From Mycobacterium asiaticum (GTDB lineage Bacteria; Actinomycetota; Actinomycetes; Mycobacteriales; Mycobacteriaceae), in contig NZ_LZLS01000186.1 of assembly GCF_001673365.1 (NCBI RefSeq), positions 1 through 37,211 on the forward strand: a stretch of DNA of 37,211 nucleotides, in the 5' to 3' direction. Made by a program: the position numbers and the translations under genes. A model generated the notes under the pieces. That model was given only the letters and a program-made list of their open reading frames with translations. It was not told the origin of the DNA and searched no databases. This document shows, piece by piece, positions 28,807 through 36,560 of the stretch. The first letter of the stretch is position 1; each line of letters begins with the position of its first letter.

Positions 28807-30134
28807 ATCCCCAGATTCTCCCGCAGCGTCGTACCGGGGTACTCGCTGCGGTACGCACCGCGCTCTTGCAGCAACGGCACTACCTTGTCGACGAATTCGT
28901 CGAGTCCATGCGGGGTCAGGTGCGGCACCAGGATGAATCCGTCACAGGCGTCGGCCTGGATGTAGCGGTCGATTTCGTCGGCGATGTGACTGGCGGTGCC
29001 GACGAACTGCTCACGGCTGGTGACCACAATGACCAGCTCCCGGATGGACAGCTTCTCCGCCTGAGCACGTTCCCGGAACCGTCGCGCCACCGCAACCGGA
29101 TCGCCGTGCCGGACTCGCCCCTGGGTGATGTCGCTCTCGACGACCGGATCGAAGTCGGGCAGCGGACCGTCCGGGTCGAACTCGGATAGTTCGCGACCCC
29201 AGATCTGCTCCAGCATCCCGATGGCGGTCGCGCCGCTCACCTGCTGATGGCGGATGTGATGCGCTTTGTCGTGCGCATCGGCATCGCTGTCGCCGATCAC
29301 ATAGGTGGCAGCCGGGAAAACCTTGAGCTGGTTCGGATCTCGGCCATAGGACCGCGCCCGGCCCTTGACGTCGGCATAGTAGCGCTGGCCGTCCTCCAGG
29401 GAGCCGTGCAGGGTGAACAAGGCATCGGCAAAGCGGGCCCCGAATGCGCGTCCCTGATCGGAGTCACCGGCCTGCAGCAGCACCGGATGGCCCTGCGGCC
29501 CAGTCGGCAGCGTCGCGAAACCGCGCACATCGAATTGCGAACCCTGAAACTCCACACTGCGGATGCCGTCCGGGTTGACGTAGATCCCGGCCTCGGCGTC
29601 GGCCAACACGGCGTCGGGAGCCCAACTGTCCCAGAACTTTCGCGCGACGGTAACGAACTCCTCGGCGCGACGGTAGCGGTCGGCATGTGCCAGGAAGCCG
29701 CCGCGGCGGAAGTTCGCGCCGGTGAAGGCGTCCGATGAGGTCACGATGTTCCAACCAGCGCGTCCCTCGGACAGATGGTCGAGTGAGGCGAATTGCCTTG
29801 CCACTTCAAAGGGTTCGTTGAATGTTGTGTTGATGGTGCCGGTCAGGCCGATCCGTTCGGTGGCCCCGGCCAGGGCCGCCAGCACGGTGAAGGTGTCCGG
29901 CCGGCCCACCACATCCAGATCGTGGATACGGCCGCGGTGCTCGCGCAGTCGCAAACCTTCGGCCAGAAAGAAGAAGTCGAACAATCCGCGTTCGGCGGTG
30001 CGGGCAAGGTGCACGAACGAGTCGAACTCAATCTGGCTGCCGGACGACGGGTCCGTCCACACGGTGGTGTTGTTCACTCCGGGAAAGTGGGCAGCTAAGT
30101 GAATCGGCTTGCGAGTCAAGGGGTTATCCCCCAC
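28803..30134 (-). CDS. NtaA/SnaA/DszA-type flavin-dependent monooxygenase
   Basis: A 443-aa luciferase-like (LLM) oxidoreductase of the long NtaA/SnaA/DszA group, which uses reduced FMN. Typical segments are HFPGVNNTTVWTDPSSGSQI (residues 16-35), FDFFFLAEGLRLRE near 52-65, the long LSEGRAGWNIVTSS stretch near 121-134 with RYRRAEEF following, and HPVLLQAGDSDQGRAFGARF near 197-216. Family members oxidise EDTA-like chelators, dibenzothiophene sulfone or related compounds; the substrate here is unknown. It is the last gene of a run of six on the minus strand, its GTG start overlapping the previous stop by 19 bases. Confidence 0.9.
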   Translation of the reverse strand: MGDNPLTRKPIHLAAHFPGVNNTTVWTDPSSGSQIEFDSFVHLARTAERGLFDFFFLAEGLRLREHRGRIHDLDVVGRPDTFTVLAALAGATERIGLTGTINTTFNEPFEVARQFASLDHLSEGRAGWNIVTSSDAFTGANFRRGGFLAHADRYRRAEEFVTVARKFWDSWAPDAVLADAEAGIYVNPDGIRSVEFQGSQFDVRGFATLPTGPQGHPVLLQAGDSDQGRAFGARFADALFTLHGSLEDGQRYYADVKGRARSYGRDPNQLKVFPAATYVIGDSDADAHDKAHHIRHQQVSGATAIGMLEQIWGRELSEFDPDGPLPDFDPVVESDITQGRVRHGDPVAVARRFRERAQAEKLSIRELVIVVTSREQFVGTASHIADEIDRYIQADACDGFILVPHLTPHGLDEFVDKVVPLLQERGAYRSEYPGTTLRENLGI

Positions 30135-31231
30135 CGTCGGGCGATCAACTCGTGCGAGCGCAGCCGGTCCTCTTGGCGATAGGTCACCGAGGTCACCACG
30201 AGTTCGTCGGCGCCGCTTACCCGCTGCAGAGCCTGCAACCGTTCGGCGACCTCATCCGGGTTCCCGACGAACTGCGTCTCGAGCCGGTCCCCGACGACAG
30301 CCAGCTGCTCTTCGGTGAGCGGCGGGCAATCGTCGGGATCGGGAAATGGCATGGCGCCCACACCAGTTCGGATCGAATAGACCCAGTGACCGTAGCTGGC
30401 GGCCAGGCGGCGGGCGGTAGCGCTGTCGTCGGCCACCACGATGTCGGCTGAGATCACGACGTAGGGCTTCGCCAACTTCTCCGACGGCACGAAGGCTGCG
30501 CGGTAGGCCTCAACGGCTTCCAGCGCGGTGGCGGGCGTGATGTGATAGCTGGCGACGAACGGTAATCCGAGGGCGCCGGCGACGCGTGCGCTTTGCCCCC
30601 GGGTACTGCCGAAGATCCAGGGCGTCAGGTCGGCGCCCTCACCGGGTACCGCGTGCACGTCATAAGCCCCGGTGCGGTAACTACCCTCGAGCAAGGCGAC
30701 AATGTCGCCGACCTGCTCGGCGAAATCGGGCGAAATCGCTTCGGGCTGCTGCAAAATCGCCATCGTCGCCTGCAAATTTTCCAGGTCCAGCAGGCCGCGC
30801 AGATCGAACGGCGCCGGCACCACCACCCCGTCGATTTCGTGCCGCACGCGCGGCGGCCGTGGCTTTCTGGGCGCTTTCGGCTTGTTGGAGTCAGAGCGAC
30901 GCTGCCCGGACCGGCCGACACCGAGATCGATGCGCCCGGGATAGAAGGCGTCCAGCATGCCGAAGTTTTCGACGACCGCGACAGCAGTCGTGTAGCCCAA
31001 CTGAACCGCGGCAGCACCCACTCGAATTCTATTGGTAGCGGCGGCAATCTGGCCGATCAGCAGCGCCGGTGACGAACTGGCGACGCCGACGAAATGATGC
31101 TCGGCCATCCAGTAACGCTTGAAACCCCACCGCTCGGCATGCTGAGCCAACTCGATGGTGTTGCGCAGCGCAGTTCGCGCGTCGCTGCCGGCGCTGATCG
31201 GCGCCAGGTCGAGGATCGACAGCGGGATCAT
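30116..31231 (-). CDS. LLM-class flavin oxidoreductase, MsnO8-like
   Basis: A 371-aa luciferase-like protein, short type. It begins MIPLSILDLAPISAGSDART, followed by RYWMAEHHFVGVASSSPALL (near 38-57), RIRVGAAAVQLGYTTAVAVVE and GRIDLGVGRS near 100, all typical of the family in which the enzyme binds reduced flavin. An insert NKPKAPRKPRPPRVRHEIDG near 115-135 is unusually basic and proline-rich. ATG at 31231 overlaps the stop of the upstream LLM gene (ATGA); the 65-residue extension upstream lies in that gene and is rejected. Substrate unknown. Confidence 0.88.
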   Translation of the reverse strand: MIPLSILDLAPISAGSDARTALRNTIELAQHAERWGFKRYWMAEHHFVGVASSSPALLIGQIAAATNRIRVGAAAVQLGYTTAVAVVENFGMLDAFYPGRIDLGVGRSGQRRSDSNKPKAPRKPRPPRVRHEIDGVVVPAPFDLRGLLDLENLQATMAILQQPEAISPDFAEQVGDIVALLEGSYRTGAYDVHAVPGEGADLTPWIFGSTRGQSARVAGALGLPFVASYHITPATALEAVEAYRAAFVPSEKLAKPYVVISADIVVADDSATARRLAASYGHWVYSIRTGVGAMPFPDPDDCPPLTEEQLAVVGDRLETQFVGNPDEVAERLQALQRVSGADELVVTSVTYRQEDRLRSHELIARRWGITP

Positions 31232-32301
31232 CGTGCTGCCGCCGTGTATCTGTTGGGCGCCACCGGTAGGCCGAGTCGCTCGCGCAGCGTTTCGGCGTCC
31301 CGGTATTCGCTGCGGAACTGTGCGGCGCGCTGCAGCAGCGGCACTACCTCGTCGACAATCACCGGAAGGTCGGTAGCGTGCACGGCCGGGCGCAGTCGCG
31401 AACCGTCGATGCCGCAGCGCTGCCACCCGAGCAGCATGTCGACCAACTCCGCCGGGCTGCCCGCCCAGACCAGCGTGTCCGAGCGGAAGTCGTCCTGGCC
31501 GTGAAACGAAACCACAATGTCGGCAAAGACTTTCAAGTGTTCTCCGATCCCGCGTACCTCCTGGACGAGACTGGCAATCGACGTGTCGGTGGGCGTGATG
31601 AATACGACGTCGGCGGTATCGGCGGCGAACTCGTAGACGGGGGTCGAGTGCGCCAGCACGGCCACCACCGGCTGGCCTTGCGGTGGGCGGGGCGTGATGG
31701 ACGGGCCCTTGACGGAGAAGAACTTTCCGACGAAGTCGATGTAGTGCAACTTGTCACGGTCGATGTAGCGACCGGTGGCGACGTCACGGATCACCGCGCC
31801 GTCCTCCCAGCTGTCCCATAATCTGCGTACCACATCGACGTAATCGCGGGCCTCGTCGAAAAGCTCTTCGGGATTCACCGTCCGCCGACCGAATAGCGCC
31901 GCCTCGTGCGTGGTCCCGCTGACTCTTGGTTGCCACCCCGCGCGGCCGTGTGAGACGTAGTCAAGGGTGGCAATGGATTTGGAGATATGAAAGGGCTCAG
32001 TGTGGGTGACGGTGGCGACCGGGATCAACCCGATGTGTCGGGTCGCCGGCGCGATACGCGCGGCGGTAAGCACCGCGTCGCCACGTCCGGTCAGCCGATC
32101 CGGATGTATCCGCGAGCTGCGCCCGATCTGGGGCATCAGGGTGTCGTCGATCGTCAGGAAGTCGAGCAGCCCGCGCTCGGCGGTGACCGCCAAATCAGCC
32201 CAGTAACGCCCGCTCAGCACGGACCGCCGCTCGGCGGTCAGCGCCCAGGCTCGCGTGTGCCAGCCGTAGCCGTCCAGGGCAACGCCCAGATGAAGCGTCA
32301 T
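31228..32301 (-). CDS. LLM-class flavin-dependent monooxygenase
   Basis: A 357-aa luciferase-like protein. LHLGVALDGYGWHTRAW starts it, then TAERGLLDFLTIDDTLMP near 38-55, RHIGLIPVATVTHTEPFHIS near 91-110 and LDYVSHGRAGWQPRVSGT near 115-132, the conserved flavin-site stretch of the NtaA/DszA-related subgroup. It is the middle of three different LLM genes in a row. Start and stop each share ATGA with the neighbours (GNAT upstream, MsnO8-like downstream). It is not a recent duplicate of either neighbour, since similarity is limited to the family motifs. Substrate unknown. Confidence 0.88.
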   Translation of the reverse strand: MTLHLGVALDGYGWHTRAWALTAERRSVLSGRYWADLAVTAERGLLDFLTIDDTLMPQIGRSSRIHPDRLTGRGDAVLTAARIAPATRHIGLIPVATVTHTEPFHISKSIATLDYVSHGRAGWQPRVSGTTHEAALFGRRTVNPEELFDEARDYVDVVRRLWDSWEDGAVIRDVATGRYIDRDKLHYIDFVGKFFSVKGPSITPRPPQGQPVVAVLAHSTPVYEFAADTADVVFITPTDTSIASLVQEVRGIGEHLKVFADIVVSFHGQDDFRSDTLVWAGSPAELVDMLLGWQRCGIDGSRLRPAVHATDLPVIVDEVVPLLQRAAQFRSEYRDAETLRERLGLPVAPNRYTAAAR

Positions 32302-32792
32302 GTCAGCGCCTTCAGGAAAGCGATCGGAAACACCGGGCCGCGGGATGGAAGCGGTTCGGACAGCCGGGTATAGCCCGTCGACTCGTAAAGCTGTTCAGCC
32401 TCAGGTTGGCGATCGCCGGTGATGAGATACACCCTCGTGTAACCACGAACCGCGATCTCAGATTCCAGAGCCGTCAGCAGCATCCTGGCGTAGCCCCGGC
32501 GACGGTGGTCGCGGTGCGTCCAGACCCGCTTCAGCTCAGCGGTCTCGGCATCGAACCGGCAGAACGCGCCTCCTGTCACCGACTGTCCATCGAGCAACCC
32601 GACCAGCATGCCGCCGTGCGGATCCGAGAACTCGCCTTCGGGGCTATCGACGAGCCACTGCAGGTACCGATCCGGTTCGCCGCCGTAGCGGGCCGCGTAC
32701 TCGTCGGCCAGCTCGAGCAGCAACGGTTGCGCCAGCGGATCGTCCAGGGCGGCCGGCACGAACCTCAGCCGGCCCTCGGTAAGAGACGTCAT
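32298..32792 (-). CDS. GNAT-family N-acetyltransferase
   Basis: A 164-aa protein with the GNAT acetyl-CoA-binding motif TELKRVWTHRDHRRRGYARM near residues 83-102 (the R-x-x-G-x-G/A loop reads RRRGYA), preceded by a substrate-binding half with GGMLVGLLDGQSVTGGAFCR and followed by YTRVYLITGDRQPEAEQLYE and a C-terminal SRGPVFPIAFLKAL. The acetylated substrate is unknown. It overlaps the upstream methyltransferase and downstream LLM genes by ATGA, so all are likely made from one transcript. Confidence 0.9.
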   Translation of the reverse strand: MTSLTEGRLRFVPAALDDPLAQPLLLELADEYAARYGGEPDRYLQWLVDSPEGEFSDPHGGMLVGLLDGQSVTGGAFCRFDAETAELKRVWTHRDHRRRGYARMLLTALESEIAVRGYTRVYLITGDRQPEAEQLYESTGYTRLSEPLPSRGPVFPIAFLKALT

Positions 32793-33688
32793 GATGTCGC
32801 AGTGAGGTATCTGGGCGTGAGCGCCAAGTCGCGAGGGCTGATCCGGCGGCGACTGGCCAAACCTACGGCGGCTCTCAACTCGATCAGGTCCCGATCGGTG
32901 GTCTGCCAGCCATTAGCCATCAAATTCTCTGGCACAGAACGGAATTCGGTCGTGTAGGTGAGCTTGGACAAATCGATGTCCAGGCCCTGTTGGCGCCAGC
33001 CGTCGATGAAAGCATGCCCTTCCTGCAACTGCACCGGAGTCCAGGGCAGGTGATCGGCGGCGAACCAGCTACCGGGCGCACTGACCATCGTGACATCACG
33101 CAACAACCGGTCCTGGGCATCAGGCGGCAGGTAGCCCACGAGGATGTTTTCGGCAATCCAGACCGTGCGCTGGGACGGGTCGAATCCAACCCGGCGCAGC
33201 GCGGTCAGCCAGTCGCCGCGAAGATCGACGCCCAGCGTGCAGCGATGCGTGGTCAGCTTCGCGTCGAGTCTGCGCAGCACCTGATCTTTGAAGTCGACGA
33301 CACCGGGCTGATCGAGTTCGTAAACCCTTGTTCCGGGCGGCCACCACAACCGAAACGCCCGAGTGTCCAGGCCGGACCCGAGGTTGACCGCTTGACGAAT
33401 CCCGGCGCGAGCGGCGCTGGTCAAAAACTCGTCCAAGAACCGGCCATGCACGGCGAGGACGTTGAGCATGCCGGACATCAATGGATTTTCTCCGCCGTCT
33501 GCCGCGTACTGCTCGTCCTCGATCACCCGGATGAAGTACTCCACGCCGGCCGCGCGCACCAACGGTTCGGCAAAGGGGTCGTTGAGTAGCCCCTTGTTGG
33601 TACCCACCGCCCTGGCGACTGCGCCGAACGTCGCCGTCATCCCTACGCCAGTAGCCGGATCCCAGGTGTCGCCGTCCTCGCGTACCAT
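32789..33688 (-). CDS. SAM-dependent methyltransferase, TIGR00027/LCMT-like family
   Basis: A 299-aa class-I methyltransferase of the putative O-methyltransferase family expanded in mycobacteria. Motif I reads AVNLGSGLDTRAFRL near residues 98-112, with the acidic residue after beta-2 in YELDQPGVVDFK near 121-132, and IAENILVGYLPPDAQDRLL near 174-192. The N-terminus DTWDPATGVGMTATF is the family's usual start. Many paralogues have no known substrate. The gene sits 13 bases after the DUF3054 gene and overlaps the GNAT gene, heading the tightly packed part of the operon. Confidence 0.92.
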   Translation of the reverse strand: MVREDGDTWDPATGVGMTATFGAVARAVGTNKGLLNDPFAEPLVRAAGVEYFIRVIEDEQYAADGGENPLMSGMLNVLAVHGRFLDEFLTSAARAGIRQAVNLGSGLDTRAFRLWWPPGTRVYELDQPGVVDFKDQVLRRLDAKLTTHRCTLGVDLRGDWLTALRRVGFDPSQRTVWIAENILVGYLPPDAQDRLLRDVTMVSAPGSWFAADHLPWTPVQLQEGHAFIDGWRQQGLDIDLSKLTYTTEFRSVPENLMANGWQTTDRDLIELRAAVGLASRRRISPRDLALTPRYLTATS

Positions 33689-33701
33689 CTGGCCGGTCCT
33701 G

Positions 33702-34073
33702 TCAGCCGTCCGAACGACGCCGTGCGACGAGTTCGAAAACAGCGCGCCAGCCGAGTAGGAATATCGCGGTCACTGTGGACGCGACCACCACGAATGCCCC
33801 GGCCACACTGGCCGAAGTGGCCTTGCGCAGCAGCATGCCCACCACCACGGTCGACACCCACACGGTGACACCGGTGGGCGCTACCGCGGTGGGTCGCTGC
33901 CAGCCACGGGACAATAACCAGCCCAATGCCGTCCCGGTCAGAAAGGGCCAGGCCGTTGTCGCGAGACCGCTGACGGTGACGCCTTCGTCGTGACTGCGGC
34001 GGCCCAGGGCACAGAAAACCAGGACAGCAACAACATCCGTTACCAGCCAAGCCGGCCCCCGCCGCGGTTGCAT
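33702..34073 (-). CDS. DUF3054 membrane protein (Rv0401-like)
   Basis: A 123-aa protein with four predicted membrane helices and the DUF3054 signature GRRSHDEG at residues 24-31 after the first helix, then a WPFLTGTALGWLLSRGW stretch near 42-58. Function unknown. It starts 35 bases from the divergent acyl-CoA dehydrogenase gene and is the first gene of the minus-strand run. Rv0401 has the same length and a similar place beside fadE7, so this is probably its orthologue and the following genes are the lineage-specific part. Confidence 0.88.
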   Translation of the reverse strand: MQPRRGPAWLVTDVVAVLVFCALGRRSHDEGVTVSGLATTAWPFLTGTALGWLLSRGWQRPTAVAPTGVTVWVSTVVVGMLLRKATSASVAGAFVVVASTVTAIFLLGWRAVFELVARRRSDG

Positions 34074-34108
34074 ACAGCGAGACTAGCGGGCCGGGGCAGG
34101 ATTGAGTC

Positions 34109-35311
34109 ATGAACACCGCTCCGACACCGCCTTCGTTCGATCCCTATGACCCGCTGGGGCTGGACGCGTCGCTGTCCAGCGACGAGATCGCGGTGCGCGA
34201 CACCGTGCGGGCCTTCTGCGCCGAACATGTGACACCTCACGTGGGCCAGTGGTTCGAGGATGGCGATCTGCCGGTGGCACGCGATCTGGCCAAACAATTC
34301 GGCGAACTGGGCTTGCTGGGAATGCATTTGGACGGCTACGGCTGTGGCGGCGCGTCAGCCGTTCACTACGGCCTGGCCTGCCTGGAGCTGGAGGCCGCCG
34401 ATTCCGGGATCCGATCTTTGGTGTCGGTGCAGGGTTCGCTGGCGATGTTTGCGATCTGGAACAACGGCTCGGAGGAGCAGAAGCAGCAGTGGCTACCTGG
34501 GATGGCCGCCGGCGAGTTGGTGGGCTGCTTTGGATTGACCGAACCCGACGCCGGATCCGACCCGGCCGCGATGACGACCCGGGCACGCCGCGACGGCTCG
34601 AATTGGGTGCTCAACGGCCGCAAGATGTGGATCACCAACGGTTCGATCGCCGATGTCGCGGTGGTGTGGGCGGCCACCGACGACGGCGAATCTCGCGGGA
34701 TTCGCGGGTTCATAGTGCCGACCGAGACCGCCGGATTCAGCGCCAACACCATCCACCACAAACTGTCGCTGCGGGCATCGGTCACCAGTGAGTTGGTGCT
34801 CGACGACGTGCGGTTGCCCGCAGATGCGATGCTGCCCGGCGCTGCCGGCCTGAAGGGACCGTTGGCGTGCCTGTCGGAGGCGCGGTACGGCATTGTGTGG
34901 GGGTCGATGGGTGCAGCCCGTTCGGCGTGGCAATCCGCGCTCGAGTACGCGACCCAGCGCACCCAGTTCGGGCGCCCGATCGCCGGATTCCAGTTGACGC
35001 AGGCCAAGCTGGTCGACATGGCGGTCGAATTGCACAAGGGGCAGCTGTTGTCGCTGCATCTGGGCCGCCTCAAGGACAGCGTGGGCCTGCGCCCGGACCA
35101 GGTCAGCTTCGGCAAACTCAATAACACCCGCGAGGCCATCGAGATCTGCCGGACGGCTCGAACCATATTGGGCGGCAACGGAATATCGCTGGAATTTCCG
35201 GTAATCCGGCACATGGTCAACCTGGAGTCGGTGCTGACTTATGAGGGCACGCCGGAAATGCACCAGTTGGTCCTGGGCCAAGCATTCACCGGACTGGCCG
35301 CCTTCCGGTAG
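34109..35311 (+). CDS. fadE7: Acyl-CoA dehydrogenase (FadE7-like)
   Basis: A 400-aa flavin acyl-CoA dehydrogenase, closest in pattern to glutaryl-CoA dehydrogenases. The FAD/substrate motif CFGLTEPDAGSDPAAM lies near residues 139-154, KMWITNGSIADVAVVWA near 172-188, the RTQFGRPIAGFQLTQAKLVDM stretch near 288-308, and LTYEGTPEMHQLVLGQAF near the C-terminus with the likely catalytic Glu in YEGT. The missing electron-transfer partner is normal for this family. The identification with fadE7 rests on place (beside Rv0401- and lpqK-like genes) and length. Its start lies 35 bases from the divergent DUF3054 gene. lpqK follows ten bases after. Confidence 0.9.
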   Translation: MNTAPTPPSFDPYDPLGLDASLSSDEIAVRDTVRAFCAEHVTPHVGQWFEDGDLPVARDLAKQFGELGLLGMHLDGYGCGGASAVHYGLACLELEAADSGIRSLVSVQGSLAMFAIWNNGSEEQKQQWLPGMAAGELVGCFGLTEPDAGSDPAAMTTRARRDGSNWVLNGRKMWITNGSIADVAVVWAATDDGESRGIRGFIVPTETAGFSANTIHHKLSLRASVTSELVLDDVRLPADAMLPGAAGLKGPLACLSEARYGIVWGSMGAARSAWQSALEYATQRTQFGRPIAGFQLTQAKLVDMAVELHKGQLLSLHLGRLKDSVGLRPDQVSFGKLNNTREAIEICRTARTILGGNGISLEFPVIRHMVNLESVLTYEGTPEMHQLVLGQAFTGLAAFR

Positions 35312-35321
35312 AACACACGTT

Positions 35322-36557
35322 ATGGTGCGTCGCATCGCGGGACTGACCTTGGCTCTGCTGATCGTGGCCGGTTGCGGTTCGGCGCGGTTGGGACCGCCGA
35401 CTTCGTCGTCCGCCGCTGACGGCAGCCCGGCGGCCAAAGCCGATGCGGTGATGCGGATCGTCCGCGACTTGATGACGCAGGCACACCTGCGGGCGGCGAT
35501 CGTACGGGTGACGGTCGCCGGAAAGGAAGTGGTGACGCAGGCCGCCGGCGATTCGATGACGAGTGTGCCGGCGACTACCACCATGCATTTCCGCAACGGG
35601 GCGGTCGCGATCTCCTACGTATCGACATTGCTGCTCAAACTTGTCGACGAGCAGAAGGTGAGCCTGGAGGACAAGCTGTCGAAGTGGCTGCCCGACTTCC
35701 CGCACGCCGACCGGGTTAATTTGGGCCAGTTGGCCCGGATGACGTCGGGCTATCCCGACTACGTAATCGGTAACGATGCGTTCAGTAACGAGTCATATGC
35801 AAATCCGTTCCGGCATTGGACAACTCAGGATATCCTCGCCCAGATCTCTTCTCGGCCACTGCTTTACGAGCCAGGAACGAACTGGAACTATGCCCACACC
35901 AACTACGTGCTGCTCGGGTTGGCGCTGGAAAAGGCCACCGGCCAAGACATGCCGTCGTTGCTGCAGTCCAAGGTGCTCGGTCCGCTGGGGCTGACCGCCA
36001 CTGCCAATTCCGAGACGCCCGACATACCGTCGCCCGTCCTGCACGCCTACAGCTCCGAGCGTCGCGAATTCCTGAAAATCCCTGCGGGAGTGCCGTTCTA
36101 CGAGGAGTCGACGTTCTGGGATCCGTCCTGGACCATTACGCATGGCGCGATCCAGACCACCACCATCTACGACATGGAGGCCACCGCGGTGGGCATCGGG
36201 TCGGGTCGACTGTTGACGGCCGACTCCTACAAGAAGATGGTGTCGACCGAACTGCGCGGCAAGACGCGGACCCAACCGGACTGCCCAACCTGCTTCGAGC
36301 AGAGCGATGGCTACACCTATGGTCTGGGCATCGTGATCTCCGGAAAGTGGCTGATGCAGAACCCGCTGTTTTCCGGAGAGGCCGCCGTGGAGGCGTACCT
36401 GCCGTCGGAGAAGGTCGCGATCGCCGTCGCCGTCACGTATGCACCAGAGGCCTTCGACAGCCAGGGCAACTACACCAACCAGGCCGACATCCTGTTCCGC
36501 AAGATCGCCGCCGAGGTAGTCCCTCACGAGGCTCCGCCCATGCCGCCCGGAAGGTAA
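35322..36557 (+). CDS. lpqK: LpqK, beta-lactamase-fold lipoprotein lacking the catalytic Ser-Lys
   Basis: A 411-aa lipoprotein (lipobox LIVAGC, Cys18) of the class C beta-lactamase / penicillin-binding-protein-like family. The fold is plain: KLVDEQKVSLEDKLSKWLPD near 106-125, LARMTSGYPDY near 137-147, LYEPGTNWNYAHTNYVLLG near 181-199. But the position of the nucleophile motif SxxK reads GAVAI (residues 93-97, Ala94 and Ile97), and the YxN motif reads YAH (190-192), so it has probably lost hydrolase activity. It is exported and membrane-anchored; role unknown. ATG at 35322 is preceded by a short gap after fadE7. It matches Rv0399c in place. Confidence 0.88.
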   Translation: MVRRIAGLTLALLIVAGCGSARLGPPTSSSAADGSPAAKADAVMRIVRDLMTQAHLRAAIVRVTVAGKEVVTQAAGDSMTSVPATTTMHFRNGAVAISYVSTLLLKLVDEQKVSLEDKLSKWLPDFPHADRVNLGQLARMTSGYPDYVIGNDAFSNESYANPFRHWTTQDILAQISSRPLLYEPGTNWNYAHTNYVLLGLALEKATGQDMPSLLQSKVLGPLGLTATANSETPDIPSPVLHAYSSERREFLKIPAGVPFYEESTFWDPSWTITHGAIQTTTIYDMEATAVGIGSGRLLTADSYKKMVSTELRGKTRTQPDCPTCFEQSDGYTYGLGIVISGKWLMQNPLFSGEAAVEAYLPSEKVAIAVAVTYAPEAFDSQGNYTNQADILFRKIAAEVVPHEAPPMPPGR

Positions 36558-36560
36558 CCG

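Noticed and set aside
34493..35596. 367-codon minus-strand frame
   Set aside because: Antisense to the acyl-CoA dehydrogenase gene and start of lpqK; no motif.
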